Below, piece after piece: positions 1 to 8,053 of a stretch of DNA of 14,780 nucleotides. This stretch comes from Phycisphaeraceae bacterium (GTDB lineage: Bacteria > Planctomycetota > Phycisphaerae > Phycisphaerales > Phycisphaeraceae), in contig SKPT01000601.1 of NCBI GenBank assembly GCA_007119405.1, positions 1 through 14,780 of the forward strand. Direction: 5' to 3'. Position numbers and translations under genes: made by a program. Below the pieces are notes generated by a model. It was not told the origin of the DNA, did not search any database, and saw only the letters and a program-made list of their open reading frames with translations. Position 1 is the stretch's first letter. The number at the start of each line of letters is the position of its first letter.

Positions 1-48
1 CGCCGCCGGCATGATCGAGAAACATACTATCCAAATCAGTTGCCCGGC

Positions 49-83
49 GGGTGGTGGCGGGCGTTACCGCCGCACCGCCACCC
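49..83 (-). terminator. GC-rich hairpin 3' of the wzz-like gene, possible terminator
   Basis: Bases 49-57 (GGGTGGTGG) pair with 75-83 (CCGCCACCC) with one G-U wobble, giving a nine-pair stem about 27 bases past the stop codon of the minus-strand chain-length gene. No T-run follows on the minus strand, so it is not a classical intrinsic terminator. It may slow or end transcription, or only reflect high G+C content. Confidence 0.3.
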
Positions 84-109
84 GGGCAGGCCCCGCCAGG
101 CGCTGCCGG

Positions 110-1306
110 TCAGTCCCCGGGCTTGAGCAGCACCCAGCCGCACGCCAGCAGGGTCACGGCCACGGTCACGCCGACCGTCAGCAGCAGCCGCGGCAGATGG
201 TCCGGCCGGTCGGGCAGCGTCGCGTCCCTGGTGACGCGGATCATCGGCGAGCGCTCGGTCGCCAGCAGCACACGGGATTGCAGCTTCGCGCGGTACATGG
301 CCGCGTGGAACTGCCGGGCCTGGTCACGCTCGTGCGTCAGCAGCGTCTGGCGGTGGCGGTACGCCTCGTGCTCCTGCGCCAGCTCGGTCAGCCGCGCCTC
401 GAGCGTCTCGGCCTGCTCGTCGACGTCGGCGGCCTGCTGCTGGAACGAGGCGATCAACCGCGCCAGCGCCTCCCGCGCCTGGGCGACGTCGGGCAGGTCG
501 TCGGTGGCGAGCTGGAGCTGGACGCCGTCGAGCGCCGCCGTGCCGCTGGATTGCAGCGCTGCCAGGGCCATCGCCTCCCCGATCTGCAGCCGGCGCGACG
601 GCGACGCGGCTTGCTCGAGTCGGCCGCGCAGCGCGGTCGCGTCGCGGGCCAGGTCCTCCAGATGATCGCGCCGCCCGAGCTGATCGCGCAGGCGGCGTTG
701 CAGCGCGGCGATGCGCTGCTCGCGGGCCTCGAGCCGGGCCTCGGGCAGCAACTCGCTGAGCCGGGCCTGGGCCTCGTCGAGCTGCTCGCCGGCCTGGCGC
801 AGGCGGCGGTCCTGCTCGTCAAGGTCCTCCAGGCCCATCAGGTAGAGCTCCTGGCTGACGTGCACGATCTGCTCGGCCCAGAGCCGGGTCAGCGCCTGCG
901 CGACTTCCGGATCCTTGTGCGTGACCTGTAGGTGCAGCAGTCGCGAGGCGGCGCGGCGGCTGCTCATGCCGCGCTCCAGCTCGCCCATCGCGCGGTCGGC
1001 ATCGAGCACGCCCCGCTCGATCGCCGCGCTGCGCACGCCGCGGATCGTGCTCGGGAGTTCGGCCAGGTTGCGCATGTCGCTCGCGCTGGGCAGCAGCTCG
1101 GCCAGGTTCGCGTAGCCGGCCGCCCCGACGATCTCGGGCGGGGCGATGGCCAGCAGCGCCTGGCTGGTGTAGCGGTCGGCCACGAAATGACCGGCGGCAA
1201 AGGTGACCACCGCGGCGAGCAGCGCTGCGACGCCGACCGTGCCCTTGCGGCGCCAGAGGGTGGCGGCGATCCGGCTCAGTTGAATCTCGTCGGGGCCATG
1301 GGTCAT
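110..1306 (-). CDS. Wzz-like polysaccharide chain-length determinant / co-polymerase
   Basis: An inner-membrane co-polymerase of this class sets the chain length of a Wzy-made polysaccharide. The 398-residue protein has the expected layout. There is a short cytoplasmic N-terminus, a transmembrane segment at about 22-43, and a long periplasmic part rich in Glu, Gln, Arg and Leu that should form coiled coils (about 150-340). A proline motif (LPDRPDHLP) sits just before the second transmembrane segment at about 371-394, as in Wzz proteins. It ends four residues later and has no C-terminal tyrosine-kinase domain. I chose the ATG at 1306 because the in-frame ATGs at 1339 and 1336 lie in or next to a TATGAT box that looks like the promoter. 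No clear ribosome site precedes either start. It is divergent from the polysaccharide operon. The PCP class is fairly sure; the exact subtype is not. Confidence 0.8.
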   Translation of the reverse strand: MTHGPDEIQLSRIAATLWRRKGTVGVAALLAAVVTFAAGHFVADRYTSQALLAIAPPEIVGAAGYANLAELLPSASDMRNLAELPSTIRGVRSAAIERGVLDADRAMGELERGMSSRRAASRLLHLQVTHKDPEVAQALTRLWAEQIVHVSQELYLMGLEDLDEQDRRLRQAGEQLDEAQARLSELLPEARLEAREQRIAALQRRLRDQLGRRDHLEDLARDATALRGRLEQAASPSRRLQIGEAMALAALQSSGTAALDGVQLQLATDDLPDVAQAREALARLIASFQQQAADVDEQAETLEARLTELAQEHEAYRHRQTLLTHERDQARQFHAAMYRAKLQSRVLLATERSPMIRVTRDATLPDRPDHLPRLLLTVGVTVAVTLLACGWVLLKPGD

Positions 1307-1334
1307 CGGCGGAACCCGGGGGTGGGGAGCCGTC

Positions 1335-1382
1335 ATCATAACGGCCAGGCCGCGCCGCCGCGGCCGGCGCTGGCGTTATGAT
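1335..1382. promoter_or_regulatory. Divergent control region with two inverted TATGAT -10 boxes
   Basis: ATCATAACG at 1335-1343 and CGTTATGAT at 1374-1382 are perfect nine-base inverted repeats. Each arm holds TATGAT, one base from the TATAAT consensus, reading outward on its own strand (1377-1382 plus; 1340-1335 minus). Predicted transcript starts near 1389 and 1328 fit the chosen start codons at 1402 and 1306. No recognisable -35 boxes lie at 17-base spacing. The arms could also be an operator for a dimeric regulator. This is inferred from sequence pattern only. Confidence 0.5.
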
Positions 1383-1401
1383 ACCGCCGGCCGAGGGATC
1401 G

Positions 1402-3609
1402 ATGCCGCAGACACGCACGCCGCAACAGGTGCAGGGCCCACGTGGCCAGCCCGCGGCGCCGGGCCCGGCCGCCGGCGTTACCGCCGCGGATTGGCTCGCG
1501 CGGTTCATGCATCGTCATCGCTGGTGGATCTTCGCGGCCATCGCGCTGCTCTACGTCATCGGCTTCAACGGGCAGTGGCGGCCGGCGGGCGACACCGCCA
1601 GCTACGCGCTGATCGCCCAGCAGTGGCTCGAGCAGGGCCAGACCAGCGCCGAGACGGGACGCCACCCCGGCACGGCCATGCTCTTCGCCATCTCGATCGC
1701 GCTGCTCGGCGAGCACGACGTGCGCCTCGTCGTCGTGGCGATCTGGCTCATGGGCCTGGCCGTGCTGGTGCTGAGCTATCGCCTGTTCACCCTCGAGTTC
1801 GGCCCGCCGGCGGCGATCGCCATCCTCGGCCTGCTGGCGATCAACCGCACCCTCTACGAGTACACGCTCACCCAGGTCTCGGCCGTGCCGTTCCTGCTCG
1901 GCCTGCTGGTGATGCTGCTGGGCTTCGCCCGCCACGCCCACGGCCGCGGGCCGGCCTGGGCCAACGTGCTGCTGGTCGCCGCCGGCGTCGCGTGGATGGC
2001 CACCTTCCGCAGCGTCGTGCTGGTGGTGCTCGCGGCCGTGCTGCTGACGCTGGTCTGGCAGGCGCTGCGCGATCACGGGCGGCGCGGCTGGCGGGCCTGG
2101 GCGGGGCTGGGCGCCTTCGTCATCGCCGGGCTCGTGACGCTGCTCGTCGTGCGCACGCTCGACCCGCGCCTGGCGCATCCGTTGGCGCTGAACCCCGACG
2201 AGCAGGCCGTGCTGCGCCACCTGACGACCTGGTTCCACGCCAGCGTCGCCGATACGTTCACGGTGCAGATTCCGGCGCTGGTGCTGGTGGAGATGCCGGT
2301 GGCGGTGTTCGGCGAGCGGCTGCGACCGCTGGGGCTGGTGCTGACGCCGCTGGTGATCCTGCTCGGCGTGCTGCTGGCGCGGAGGCAGGTGCTCTGGGGC
2401 ATGATCGTGGCCCTGATCGTCATCCAGACGGCGGCCTTCTGGGTCACCTCGCGCTACTACGTGGCCCTGCTGCCGCTGCTGGCGGCCGGCTGGTGGACGG
2501 GCGCGGTGTGGCTGGAGCAGCACATCCGCTGGCGGTGGGTCGGCTACGCGGCGTTCGCGCTCATGCTGCTGCTCTGGATCGTGCCCAACGCGATCCGCAC
2601 CGCGGCCGTGGTGCAGGAGCAGCGGGCCACGCCGTTCCTGATGCATTACAAGGACGGACGCTACGCGCAGGCCAAGGCGCTGGCGCCGCTGCTGCGCGAG
2701 CACGTGGAGCCGGGCGCGTTGATCGTCCAGGGCGCGGACAAGGGGCATCGCGAGCTGGCGTTTTTCAGCGGGCGATCGGTGCAGCGGGCGTCGGACATTC
2801 GTTTCTTCGACGCGGAGCTTCAGCGCGAGCCCTGGTACGTGCTCGAGCCGGGCAGCGACGGGCTGGACCGGTTCGTGCGCCTTTGGCGCCTGGAGCTTGG
2901 CGAGCCGGTGCTCGAGCGGGCGCACGTGGCCGGAGCGGACGAGACGTGGCGGCTGCGGCGGGCGTACCGGCCGGCGGTGGACGAAGCGCAGATCGACTGG
3001 CTGTATCGCCGCATCGCGTTTCGCGACGCGCAGCCGTACGAGCTTGCCGCTCGCTGGGAGCAAATCCGCTCCGGGCTCAAGCCGCTGCCGGGCACCGTCG
3101 TGGACGTCTTGCAGACCGACCGTTACCGCCAGCGGGTCGAGCCTGTGCTGAGGCTGCACCTGGCGTTCGCACCCGAGCTGCCGGACCGTGCGACCCTTCA
3201 GCGGCGGGTCGTCAGCGGCACAGCGCTTCAGACGATGGCCGCGCGATGGGCTGACGACGCGCCCCGCCCGGCCGAGGCCTTCGTGGACTGGGCGCTGCGG
3301 CGGGCGCTGGACGGTGACGCGCCGCGGCCGTTGCGCCGCGAGTTGATTGACGAGCTCGACGCCGGCCGGCTGACGCGCGCCCAGGTCCTGGCGCGGATCA
3401 TCGACGAGCCAGCGCAGCAGCAGGCGATGCGGCGCGCTGCGGCCTTGACGGCGGTGTGCTACGGGCTGCTGGATCGGCCGCCGTCGGCCGATGAGCTGGC
3501 GCGATGGAGCCGGCGGCTGCGCGGCCGCGACGAGATGGTGGACATCATCGCGGAGCTGCTGGCCTCGCCGGCGTCGCAGTTGCCCGCCCCGGGTGAGCAG
3601 GGGCGGTGA
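1402..3609 (+). CDS. GT-C type membrane glycosyltransferase with four C-terminal DUF4214-like repeats
   Basis: The 735-residue protein probably transfers a sugar from a polyprenyl-phosphate donor on the periplasmic face of the inner membrane. Residues about 41-400 hold roughly a dozen hydrophobic segments. The first loop has GDTASYA with Asp64, placed where GT-C/PMT-like enzymes keep an acidic catalytic residue. A later RYYVALLPLLAAGWW segment resembles the conserved RY-LP stretch of the PMT_2 group. A soluble region (about 400-526) follows, then four repeats resembling DUF4214 (527-727), ending near the C-terminus. Start choice: ATG at 1402 has GAGGG at 1393-1397. The ATG at 1378 lies inside the predicted -10 box, so it is unlikely. 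It is the first gene of the six-gene operon; its stop is 16 bases before the next start. The acceptor and sugar cannot be told from sequence. Confidence 0.75.
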   Translation: MPQTRTPQQVQGPRGQPAAPGPAAGVTAADWLARFMHRHRWWIFAAIALLYVIGFNGQWRPAGDTASYALIAQQWLEQGQTSAETGRHPGTAMLFAISIALLGEHDVRLVVVAIWLMGLAVLVLSYRLFTLEFGPPAAIAILGLLAINRTLYEYTLTQVSAVPFLLGLLVMLLGFARHAHGRGPAWANVLLVAAGVAWMATFRSVVLVVLAAVLLTLVWQALRDHGRRGWRAWAGLGAFVIAGLVTLLVVRTLDPRLAHPLALNPDEQAVLRHLTTWFHASVADTFTVQIPALVLVEMPVAVFGERLRPLGLVLTPLVILLGVLLARRQVLWGMIVALIVIQTAAFWVTSRYYVALLPLLAAGWWTGAVWLEQHIRWRWVGYAAFALMLLLWIVPNAIRTAAVVQEQRATPFLMHYKDGRYAQAKALAPLLREHVEPGALIVQGADKGHRELAFFSGRSVQRASDIRFFDAELQREPWYVLEPGSDGLDRFVRLWRLELGEPVLERAHVAGADETWRLRRAYRPAVDEAQIDWLYRRIAFRDAQPYELAARWEQIRSGLKPLPGTVVDVLQTDRYRQRVEPVLRLHLAFAPELPDRATLQRRVVSGTALQTMAARWADDAPRPAEAFVDWALRRALDGDAPRPLRRELIDELDAGRLTRAQVLARIIDEPAQQQAMRRAAALTAVCYGLLDRPPSADELARWSRRLRGRDEMVDIIAELLASPASQLPAPGEQGR
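2980..3582 (+). repeat. Four tandem DUF4214-like protein repeats within the GT-C gene
   Basis: Four units of about 42-56 residues share the pattern aromatic/Leu-Tyr...Arg-x-Pro...Leu-x-x-Trp/Arg...Leu-x-x-Gly/Arg...small segment ending Ser/Asp-x-Ala/Glu. They cover protein residues about 527-579 (IDWLYRRIAFRD), 579-620 (VLRLHLAFAPELPD), 621-676 (FVDWALRRALDGDAP) and 680-727 (VCYGLLDRPPSADELARW). The last is the best match to the DUF4214 signature (Y-x-x-L-x-R-x-P-x-x-x-x-L-x-x-W). The repeats are diverged and not visible as DNA repeats. Confidence 0.6.
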
Positions 3610-3615
3610 TATACT
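3607..3615 (+). promoter_or_regulatory. Internal extended -10 promoter overlapping the upstream stop codon
   Basis: TGATATACT reads as an extended -10 motif (TG-n-TATACT). It begins on the TGA stop of the GT-C gene. A start of transcription near 3622 would leave only about four bases before the ATG at 3626. No -35 box is seen at normal spacing (TTGCCC at 3580 is 24 bases away). This would give sulfotransferase 1 and the later genes a second, internal promoter. Confidence 0.4.
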
Positions 3616-3625
3616 GCCGGCCTCG

Positions 3626-4669
3626 ATGCAGGCGAGCCGCGATTCAGATCCGGACGGGGTGCTCATCATCGGTCTGCCGCGCTCCGGCACGACGTGGATC
3701 AGCGAATTGCTCGCCCTGGCCGAGGGCGTCGAGCTGGTCGTCGAGCCTGACAACGAGCGCACGAGCCTGCTGGCGGTCGCCGCCAAGCGTGACCTGCCGC
3801 GCTTCCCGGCCCTGCAACCCGGCCAGCGCCACGCGGCGTTCGAGCGCTTGTGGCTAGTGGCGTTCCGTCATCGCCTGGGCCCGCTGCTGTCGCGGAGCAT
3901 GTTGACGCGGGCGTGGTTTCGGCCGCGCCGGCCGTGGACCGCGCACGCGGTCGCCCGCAAGGAGCAACGCGTGGTGACCGGCGGCCCGGGCCAGGCGGGG
4001 CGCGGCCTCATGCATCGTTGGCTGGTCGGCCGAACGCCGCCGCACGCGCCGCGCGGCCAGCGCGTGGTCAAGAGCGTGCACGCCCCGCTGTGCGCCGAGT
4101 GGGTTGCGAGCGTCGCGCAGCCGCGCCGGGTGGTCATCGTGCAGCGCCATCCCCTGGCCGTGCTGGCGAGCCTGCGGCGGATGGCGATGCCCGACATCGT
4201 GCGCGAAGGCTGCTTCATGCCCGCGGTGTGGCGAGGCGTCTTTGGCGACGACGGCCCGTCGCTGATCGATCGCAGCTCGCCCATCGCCGAGGCCGGCTCG
4301 CAGGCGGCCCTGCTCACCGTCGCGCTCGAGCGGGCCACGCAACGCCACGACGACTGGCTCGCCGTGCGCCACGAATCGCTGTGCGAGGATCCGGTGGCCG
4401 GCTTCCGTCAGCTCTACGAGCAACTCGGCCTGGCGTGGACGCCACGCGTCGCCGAGGCGATCCAGCAGCGCGATCGGCCGGGCACCGGCTACCGCACGCA
4501 ACGCCTCGCCCGCGAACAGGTCGACAAGTGGCGCGGTGAGTTCAACGGCCGCGAGCTCGATATCCTGCGCCGCCTGCTCCAGCGCTGCGGGCTGGAGCAC
4601 TGGCTGGCTGAGCATCGCACGACGCCGGCGGCGACCTCCAACGCCGCCTGCATGGACGCTTCGACATGA
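3626..4669 (+). CDS. PAPS-dependent sulfotransferase 1
   Basis: The 347-residue soluble protein should transfer sulfate from PAPS to a hydroxyl group, here probably on a sugar of the lipid-linked repeat unit in the cytoplasm. The 5'-phosphosulfate loop is GLPRSGTTW at residues 16-24. The 3'-phosphate site is VQRHPLAVLASL, with Arg174 and Ser182 eight residues apart, the spacing known from the sulfotransferase fold. The C-terminal part ends in an amphipathic DKWRGEFNGREL-type helix common in this family. Start: ATG at 3626 puts the first strand directly before the loop. Upstream in-frame starts lie inside the preceding gene. No ribosome site precedes 3626, so it may be read as a nearly leaderless message from the promoter at 3607. 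Its TGA overlaps the next ATG (ATGA at 4666), indicating translational coupling. Substrate unknown. Confidence 0.85.
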   Translation: MQASRDSDPDGVLIIGLPRSGTTWISELLALAEGVELVVEPDNERTSLLAVAAKRDLPRFPALQPGQRHAAFERLWLVAFRHRLGPLLSRSMLTRAWFRPRRPWTAHAVARKEQRVVTGGPGQAGRGLMHRWLVGRTPPHAPRGQRVVKSVHAPLCAEWVASVAQPRRVVIVQRHPLAVLASLRRMAMPDIVREGCFMPAVWRGVFGDDGPSLIDRSSPIAEAGSQAALLTVALERATQRHDDWLAVRHESLCEDPVAGFRQLYEQLGLAWTPRVAEAIQQRDRPGTGYRTQRLAREQVDKWRGEFNGRELDILRRLLQRCGLEHWLAEHRTTPAATSNAACMDAST

Positions 4670-5820
4670 GCACCGCCGCCCTGGTCACCTTCTGGCTCAG
4701 CGTGGGCGTGATCCTTTACGTCTATGTCGGCTATCCGCTGCTGCTGGCGCTGATCGCCCTCGTGCGCAAGCCGGTGAAGCTCGCCGACCCCGACACCTGG
4801 CCCAGCGTCACGCTGCTGATCACCGCGTACAACGAGCAGGCCAACATCGCCGCCAAGCTCGACAACGCCCTGACGCTGGACTACCCGCCCGATCGCTGCC
4901 AGATCCTCGTGGCCTCGGACGGCTCGACGGACGACACCGACGCCATCGTCCGCCGCTACGCGGACCGCGGCGTGGAGCTGCGGCGCGTCGAGGGCCGCGT
5001 CGGCAAGACGCAGACACAGAACGAGGCGATGCCCCACGCCCGCGGCGAGATCGTCGTGTTCACCGACGCCGACGCCATGTTCGACGCCGACGCGATCAAA
5101 CAGCTCGTGCGACACTTTCAGCGACCGGCCGTCGGCTGCGTCGAGGGCAGGCGGTGCGATCGCGCCGCCGACGCGACGACCGCGGCGCCCAACGAGCTGC
5201 TCTTTCGCGACTACGAGTCGCTGGTGAAGCGGCTCGAGTCGCGGGTCTACTCGTGCGTGGGCGCCGTCGGGCCCATCATGGCCATACGCCGCGAGCTGTA
5301 CGTGCCGCTGCATCCGGATGATTGCTCGGACCTGATCGAGCCGATGGCGATCATGCTCGCCCACGGCCGCAGGCAGGTCTTCGAGCCCCGCGCCCGCTCG
5401 CGCGAGCTGGTGCTGGGCCGCGTCTCCAGCGAGTTCCGGCGCAAGATCCGCGTCATCACCGATTCGCTGGCGAGCCTGTGGCGGTATCGCGCCGTGATGA
5501 ACCCGTTTCGCACCGGCGTCTACGCCTGGCAGGTCGTCAGCCATCGCTTTCTGCGCTGGATTCTGCCGCTGTTCCTGGCGCTGGCGCTGCTGTCCAATGC
5601 GCTGCTGGTGCAGCAGCCGGTGTATGGCGCGCTGATGGGGCTTCAGCTTCTTTTCTATGGCTCGGCGCTGCTCGGGGCGCTGCTCGAGCGCTTCGGCATC
5701 GGCCACGCGCTGCTGCGGGCGCCCTACTTCTTCTGCGCCGCCAACGCCGCGTCGCTCGTGTCGGTGTTCAACTGCCTCCTCGGCCGCAAGTACGTGCGCT
5801 GGGACACGGCGCGGACCTGA
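4666..5820 (+). CDS. Membrane-anchored family 2 glycosyltransferase
   Basis: This 384-residue enzyme likely adds a sugar from a nucleotide-sugar donor to a growing lipid-linked glycan at the cytoplasmic face of the membrane. A transmembrane segment (about 8-33) is followed by the GT-A domain: SVTLLITAYNE at 47-57, the nucleotide-binding DGST at 85-88, and the metal-binding TDADA at 133-137 (Asp134 and Asp136). A basic FRRKIRVITDSLASLWR segment (about 257-273) precedes two or three C-terminal transmembrane segments (from about 298). This layout matches bacterial GT2 enzymes of exopolysaccharide loci. The canonical QxxRW of processive synthases was not seen, so it is probably non-processive. 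Start ATG overlaps the stop of sulfotransferase 1; the flippase gene follows nine bases after its stop. Donor and linkage cannot be told. Confidence 0.85.
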   Translation: MSTAALVTFWLSVGVILYVYVGYPLLLALIALVRKPVKLADPDTWPSVTLLITAYNEQANIAAKLDNALTLDYPPDRCQILVASDGSTDDTDAIVRRYADRGVELRRVEGRVGKTQTQNEAMPHARGEIVVFTDADAMFDADAIKQLVRHFQRPAVGCVEGRRCDRAADATTAAPNELLFRDYESLVKRLESRVYSCVGAVGPIMAIRRELYVPLHPDDCSDLIEPMAIMLAHGRRQVFEPRARSRELVLGRVSSEFRRKIRVITDSLASLWRYRAVMNPFRTGVYAWQVVSHRFLRWILPLFLALALLSNALLVQQPVYGALMGLQLLFYGSALLGALLERFGIGHALLRAPYFFCAANAASLVSVFNCLLGRKYVRWDTART

Positions 5821-5829
5821 GGGTGGGCC

Positions 5830-7122
5830 ATGCGGCTGAGCGTGCGACAGATCGGTCCCATGCTGCGCAGCGCCGCGTTCGCGAGCCTGGTCGGGGTCTA
5901 CCTCGGCGTCGGCGTGCAGTTCGCGTTGCGGCTGTACCTGGCCCGGCCCCTGGGCACGGTCCACTACGGCGACGTGGCGCTGGCGCTGGCGATCATCAAC
6001 GTCGTGGCCCATTTGGCGATGGTCGGCTTCAACCACGCCCTGCCACGCCTCGTCGGCGAATACCAGGCCCGCGGCGACGACGGCCGGCTGTACGGCGCCG
6101 TGCGCTTCGCGGTGATGCTCACCTGCGGCGCCTCGGCGGCGCTGGCGGTCCTCGGCGCGTCGCTGGCCTGGGGCCTGGGGCACGACCGGCCTCAGCGCGT
6201 CACGACATTGCTCCTGGCGTTCGCCGTCGTGCCGCTGCTGGCGATGCTGCACCTGATGATCCACGTGGCCCGCAGCTTTCAGCGCATGTGGCTGGCCCGC
6301 CTGCCCTACAACGTGATCCTGCCGACGCTCGTGCTGACGGTGGTCGTGGCCCTGGCGGTGACCGATCGCCTCACCCCGGCGCGGGTGATCGCGGCCTATG
6401 GGCTGCTGGCGATGCCGCTGATCCTGGACGTCGGCCGACGCCTCCTGCGCCTGCCCCCGCTGGCGCGGGCGCGCCAGGGCCGGCCGGTGCACGAGCCGCG
6501 GCCGTGGATGCGCCTGGCCCTGCCCAACCTGCTGTTCACCGGGTGCAACCAGCTCGTGCGGCGGATGGACCTGCTGCTGGTGGGCCTGCTCGCCAGCGAC
6601 GAGGAGCTGGGCGTCTATGCCCTGGCGTTCAACCTCATGCAGGTGGTGATGCTCGCCACCCACGCCGCCAACGCCTACATCTCCAGCTCCCTGGCCAGCG
6701 CCCACGCCATGGGCGATCGCGACCGGCTGCGTCGCGAGGCGCGCGCGACGGCGCGGCTGGCGCTGGTGATGTCCGGGTCGCTGGCGCTGCTGCTGGTGAT
6801 CGCCGGCCAGCCGATCCTCGCCTTCTTTGGCGAAGCGTTCGTGGCAGGCTATCCCCTGCTCGTGGTGCTGCTGCTCGGCGTCGTGGCCGAGGCCTGCTTC
6901 GCCCCGGGCATGAATCTGCTTCAAATGGCCGACCGCGAGCGCCAGGCCGCGGCGATTCTCGCCGGCTTGCTGGTGGCGTCGACGATCGGCTACATTGTGC
7001 TGCTGCCGATTCATGGCGCGATGGGTGCGGCGGTGGTGGCGGCGGTGACGCGCCTGCTGATCGGCTACCTGTCCCATCGCGCGTGTCGGCGGAACCTGAA
7101 CTGCTCGGCCGCGGCGATCTAG
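5830..7122 (+). CDS. Wzx-type lipid-linked oligosaccharide flippase (MOP superfamily)
   Basis: The 430-residue protein is almost entirely hydrophobic, with about 12 predicted transmembrane segments and arginine-rich cytoplasmic loops. This is the layout of polysaccharide flippases of the MOP exporter superfamily, which move undecaprenyl-linked repeat units from the cytoplasmic to the periplasmic leaflet. The N-terminal part, with a surface-patched first helix pair followed by LYLARPLGTVHYGDVALALAI, resembles the usual ARxLGPxxFG motif near the start of Wzx/RfbX-like proteins. The C-terminal half has a second six-helix bundle (PILAFFGEAFVAGYPLLVVL). Start: ATG at 5830 has GAGGGTGG just upstream (5820-5827), and the gap to the glycosyltransferase is nine bases. 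It sits between the glycosyltransferase and sulfotransferase 2 in the operon. Substrate unknown. Confidence 0.82.
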   Translation: MRLSVRQIGPMLRSAAFASLVGVYLGVGVQFALRLYLARPLGTVHYGDVALALAIINVVAHLAMVGFNHALPRLVGEYQARGDDGRLYGAVRFAVMLTCGASAALAVLGASLAWGLGHDRPQRVTTLLLAFAVVPLLAMLHLMIHVARSFQRMWLARLPYNVILPTLVLTVVVALAVTDRLTPARVIAAYGLLAMPLILDVGRRLLRLPPLARARQGRPVHEPRPWMRLALPNLLFTGCNQLVRRMDLLLVGLLASDEELGVYALAFNLMQVVMLATHAANAYISSSLASAHAMGDRDRLRREARATARLALVMSGSLALLLVIAGQPILAFFGEAFVAGYPLLVVLLLGVVAEACFAPGMNLLQMADRERQAAAILAGLLVASTIGYIVLLPIHGAMGAAVVAAVTRLLIGYLSHRACRRNLNCSAAAI

Positions 7123-7150
7123 GGCCGCGGCTTGACGCGCGGAACCGGTG

Positions 7151-8053
7151 ATGAGTCAGCAACAGGCCGCGGCCAGCCCAGCGCAGGTGTTCGTCGTCGG
7201 CTGTGGCCGCAGCGGCACCACGCTGATCCAGTCCATGCTCGCGGCGCATCGGCAGGTGCTGACCTTCACGGAGAGCCACTTTTTCGACAAGGGCTTTCGC
7301 CGCTACCGGCTCTGGCCGGTGTCGCGGGCGCGGCTGGGCGCCCTGGTCCGCCGCTTCGCCGCCGAGAACGCCCTGCCCTTCGACGAACCCGAGCTCGACG
7401 CGTGGTGCGCCGAGCTCTCGGCCGCGCCGCAGCCCGTCGCCCAGCGCCGCCTCGTGGCGCTGCTGGACGAGTCCACCCGACGCGCGGGCAAGCGGCTGTG
7501 GGTCGAGAAGACGCCGGCGCACATCATGTACCTGCCCTGGATGATCCGCGCCGCCCCCGACGCGCGATTCGTGCACGTCGTGCGACGGGCCCAGGGCGTC
7601 GTGCCTTCGCTGCACAAGGCCAGCCGCGCCTGGGGCCGGGCCAAGACCTGGCTCGAATGCGCCGTGCAGTGGCGCCTGGCGCTGCGCGTGACGTGGCGCC
7701 ACGTCGGCGACCAGCGGCATCGGGTGATCTTCTACGAGGACGTGGTGGCGAACCCCGAGCTCGAGGCCCGGCGCCTGGTGAATTGGCTGAGCCTGCCCTG
7801 GGACGACGCGGTCGTACGCGAGCATCACCAGCGCAGCCGCAGCCTCATCACCGCCTCCGAGACCTGGAAGGCGAATAACCTTCACCCGGGCATCGACCGC
7901 GCGACGCTCGAGCGCACGCTCGATGACCTGCCCTGGATCGCCCGGCTGGTGGTCCGCGGCGGACGCGGTTACGACCGGCTCAAGGCCCGGGTCCAGGCCC
8001 TTGAGCCGGCCACCGGGCAGGCACCATCGCACCCGGCGAGTGAGCGAGCATGA
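7151..8053 (+). CDS. PAPS-dependent sulfotransferase 2
   Basis: This 300-residue soluble protein is a second member of the sulfotransferase fold, clearly different from sulfotransferase 1. The 5'-phosphosulfate loop is GCGRSGTTL (17-25). The 3'-phosphate site is VVRRAQGVVPSL with Arg145 and Ser153, again eight residues apart. An ESHFFDKGF stretch and VEKTPAH are typical of the Sulfotransfer_3 group. It likely sulfates another position or residue of the same glycan; a lipid or protein substrate cannot be excluded. GTG at 7148 is an alternative start; I prefer the adjacent ATG at 7151. The upstream ribosome site is weak. It begins 28 bases after the flippase gene, and its stop overlaps the next start (ATGA at 8050), so it is coupled to the polymerase gene. 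Confidence 0.85.
   Translation: MSQQQAAASPAQVFVVGCGRSGTTLIQSMLAAHRQVLTFTESHFFDKGFRRYRLWPVSRARLGALVRRFAAENALPFDEPELDAWCAELSAAPQPVAQRRLVALLDESTRRAGKRLWVEKTPAHIMYLPWMIRAAPDARFVHVVRRAQGVVPSLHKASRAWGRAKTWLECAVQWRLALRVTWRHVGDQRHRVIFYEDVVANPELEARRLVNWLSLPWDDAVVREHHQRSRSLITASETWKANNLHPGIDRATLERTLDDLPWIARLVVRGGRGYDRLKARVQALEPATGQAPSHPASERA

Noticed and set aside
10..29. TAGTAT box and ATG on the minus strand at the left edge, possibly the start of a gene running off the window
   Set aside because: Only four codons are visible, no ribosome site and no -35 box, so a gene cannot be supported.
1336..3786. 816-residue minus-strand open frame opposite the GT-C gene
   Set aside because: It is rich in Arg, Gln, His and Pro with no domain, the usual antisense shadow of a G+C-rich gene; the plus-strand frame has clear membrane segments and domains.
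4489..7077. 862-residue minus-strand open frame opposite the glycosyltransferase and flippase genes
   Set aside because: Low-complexity His/Gln/Arg composition and no motifs; the opposite strand encodes two recognisable proteins.
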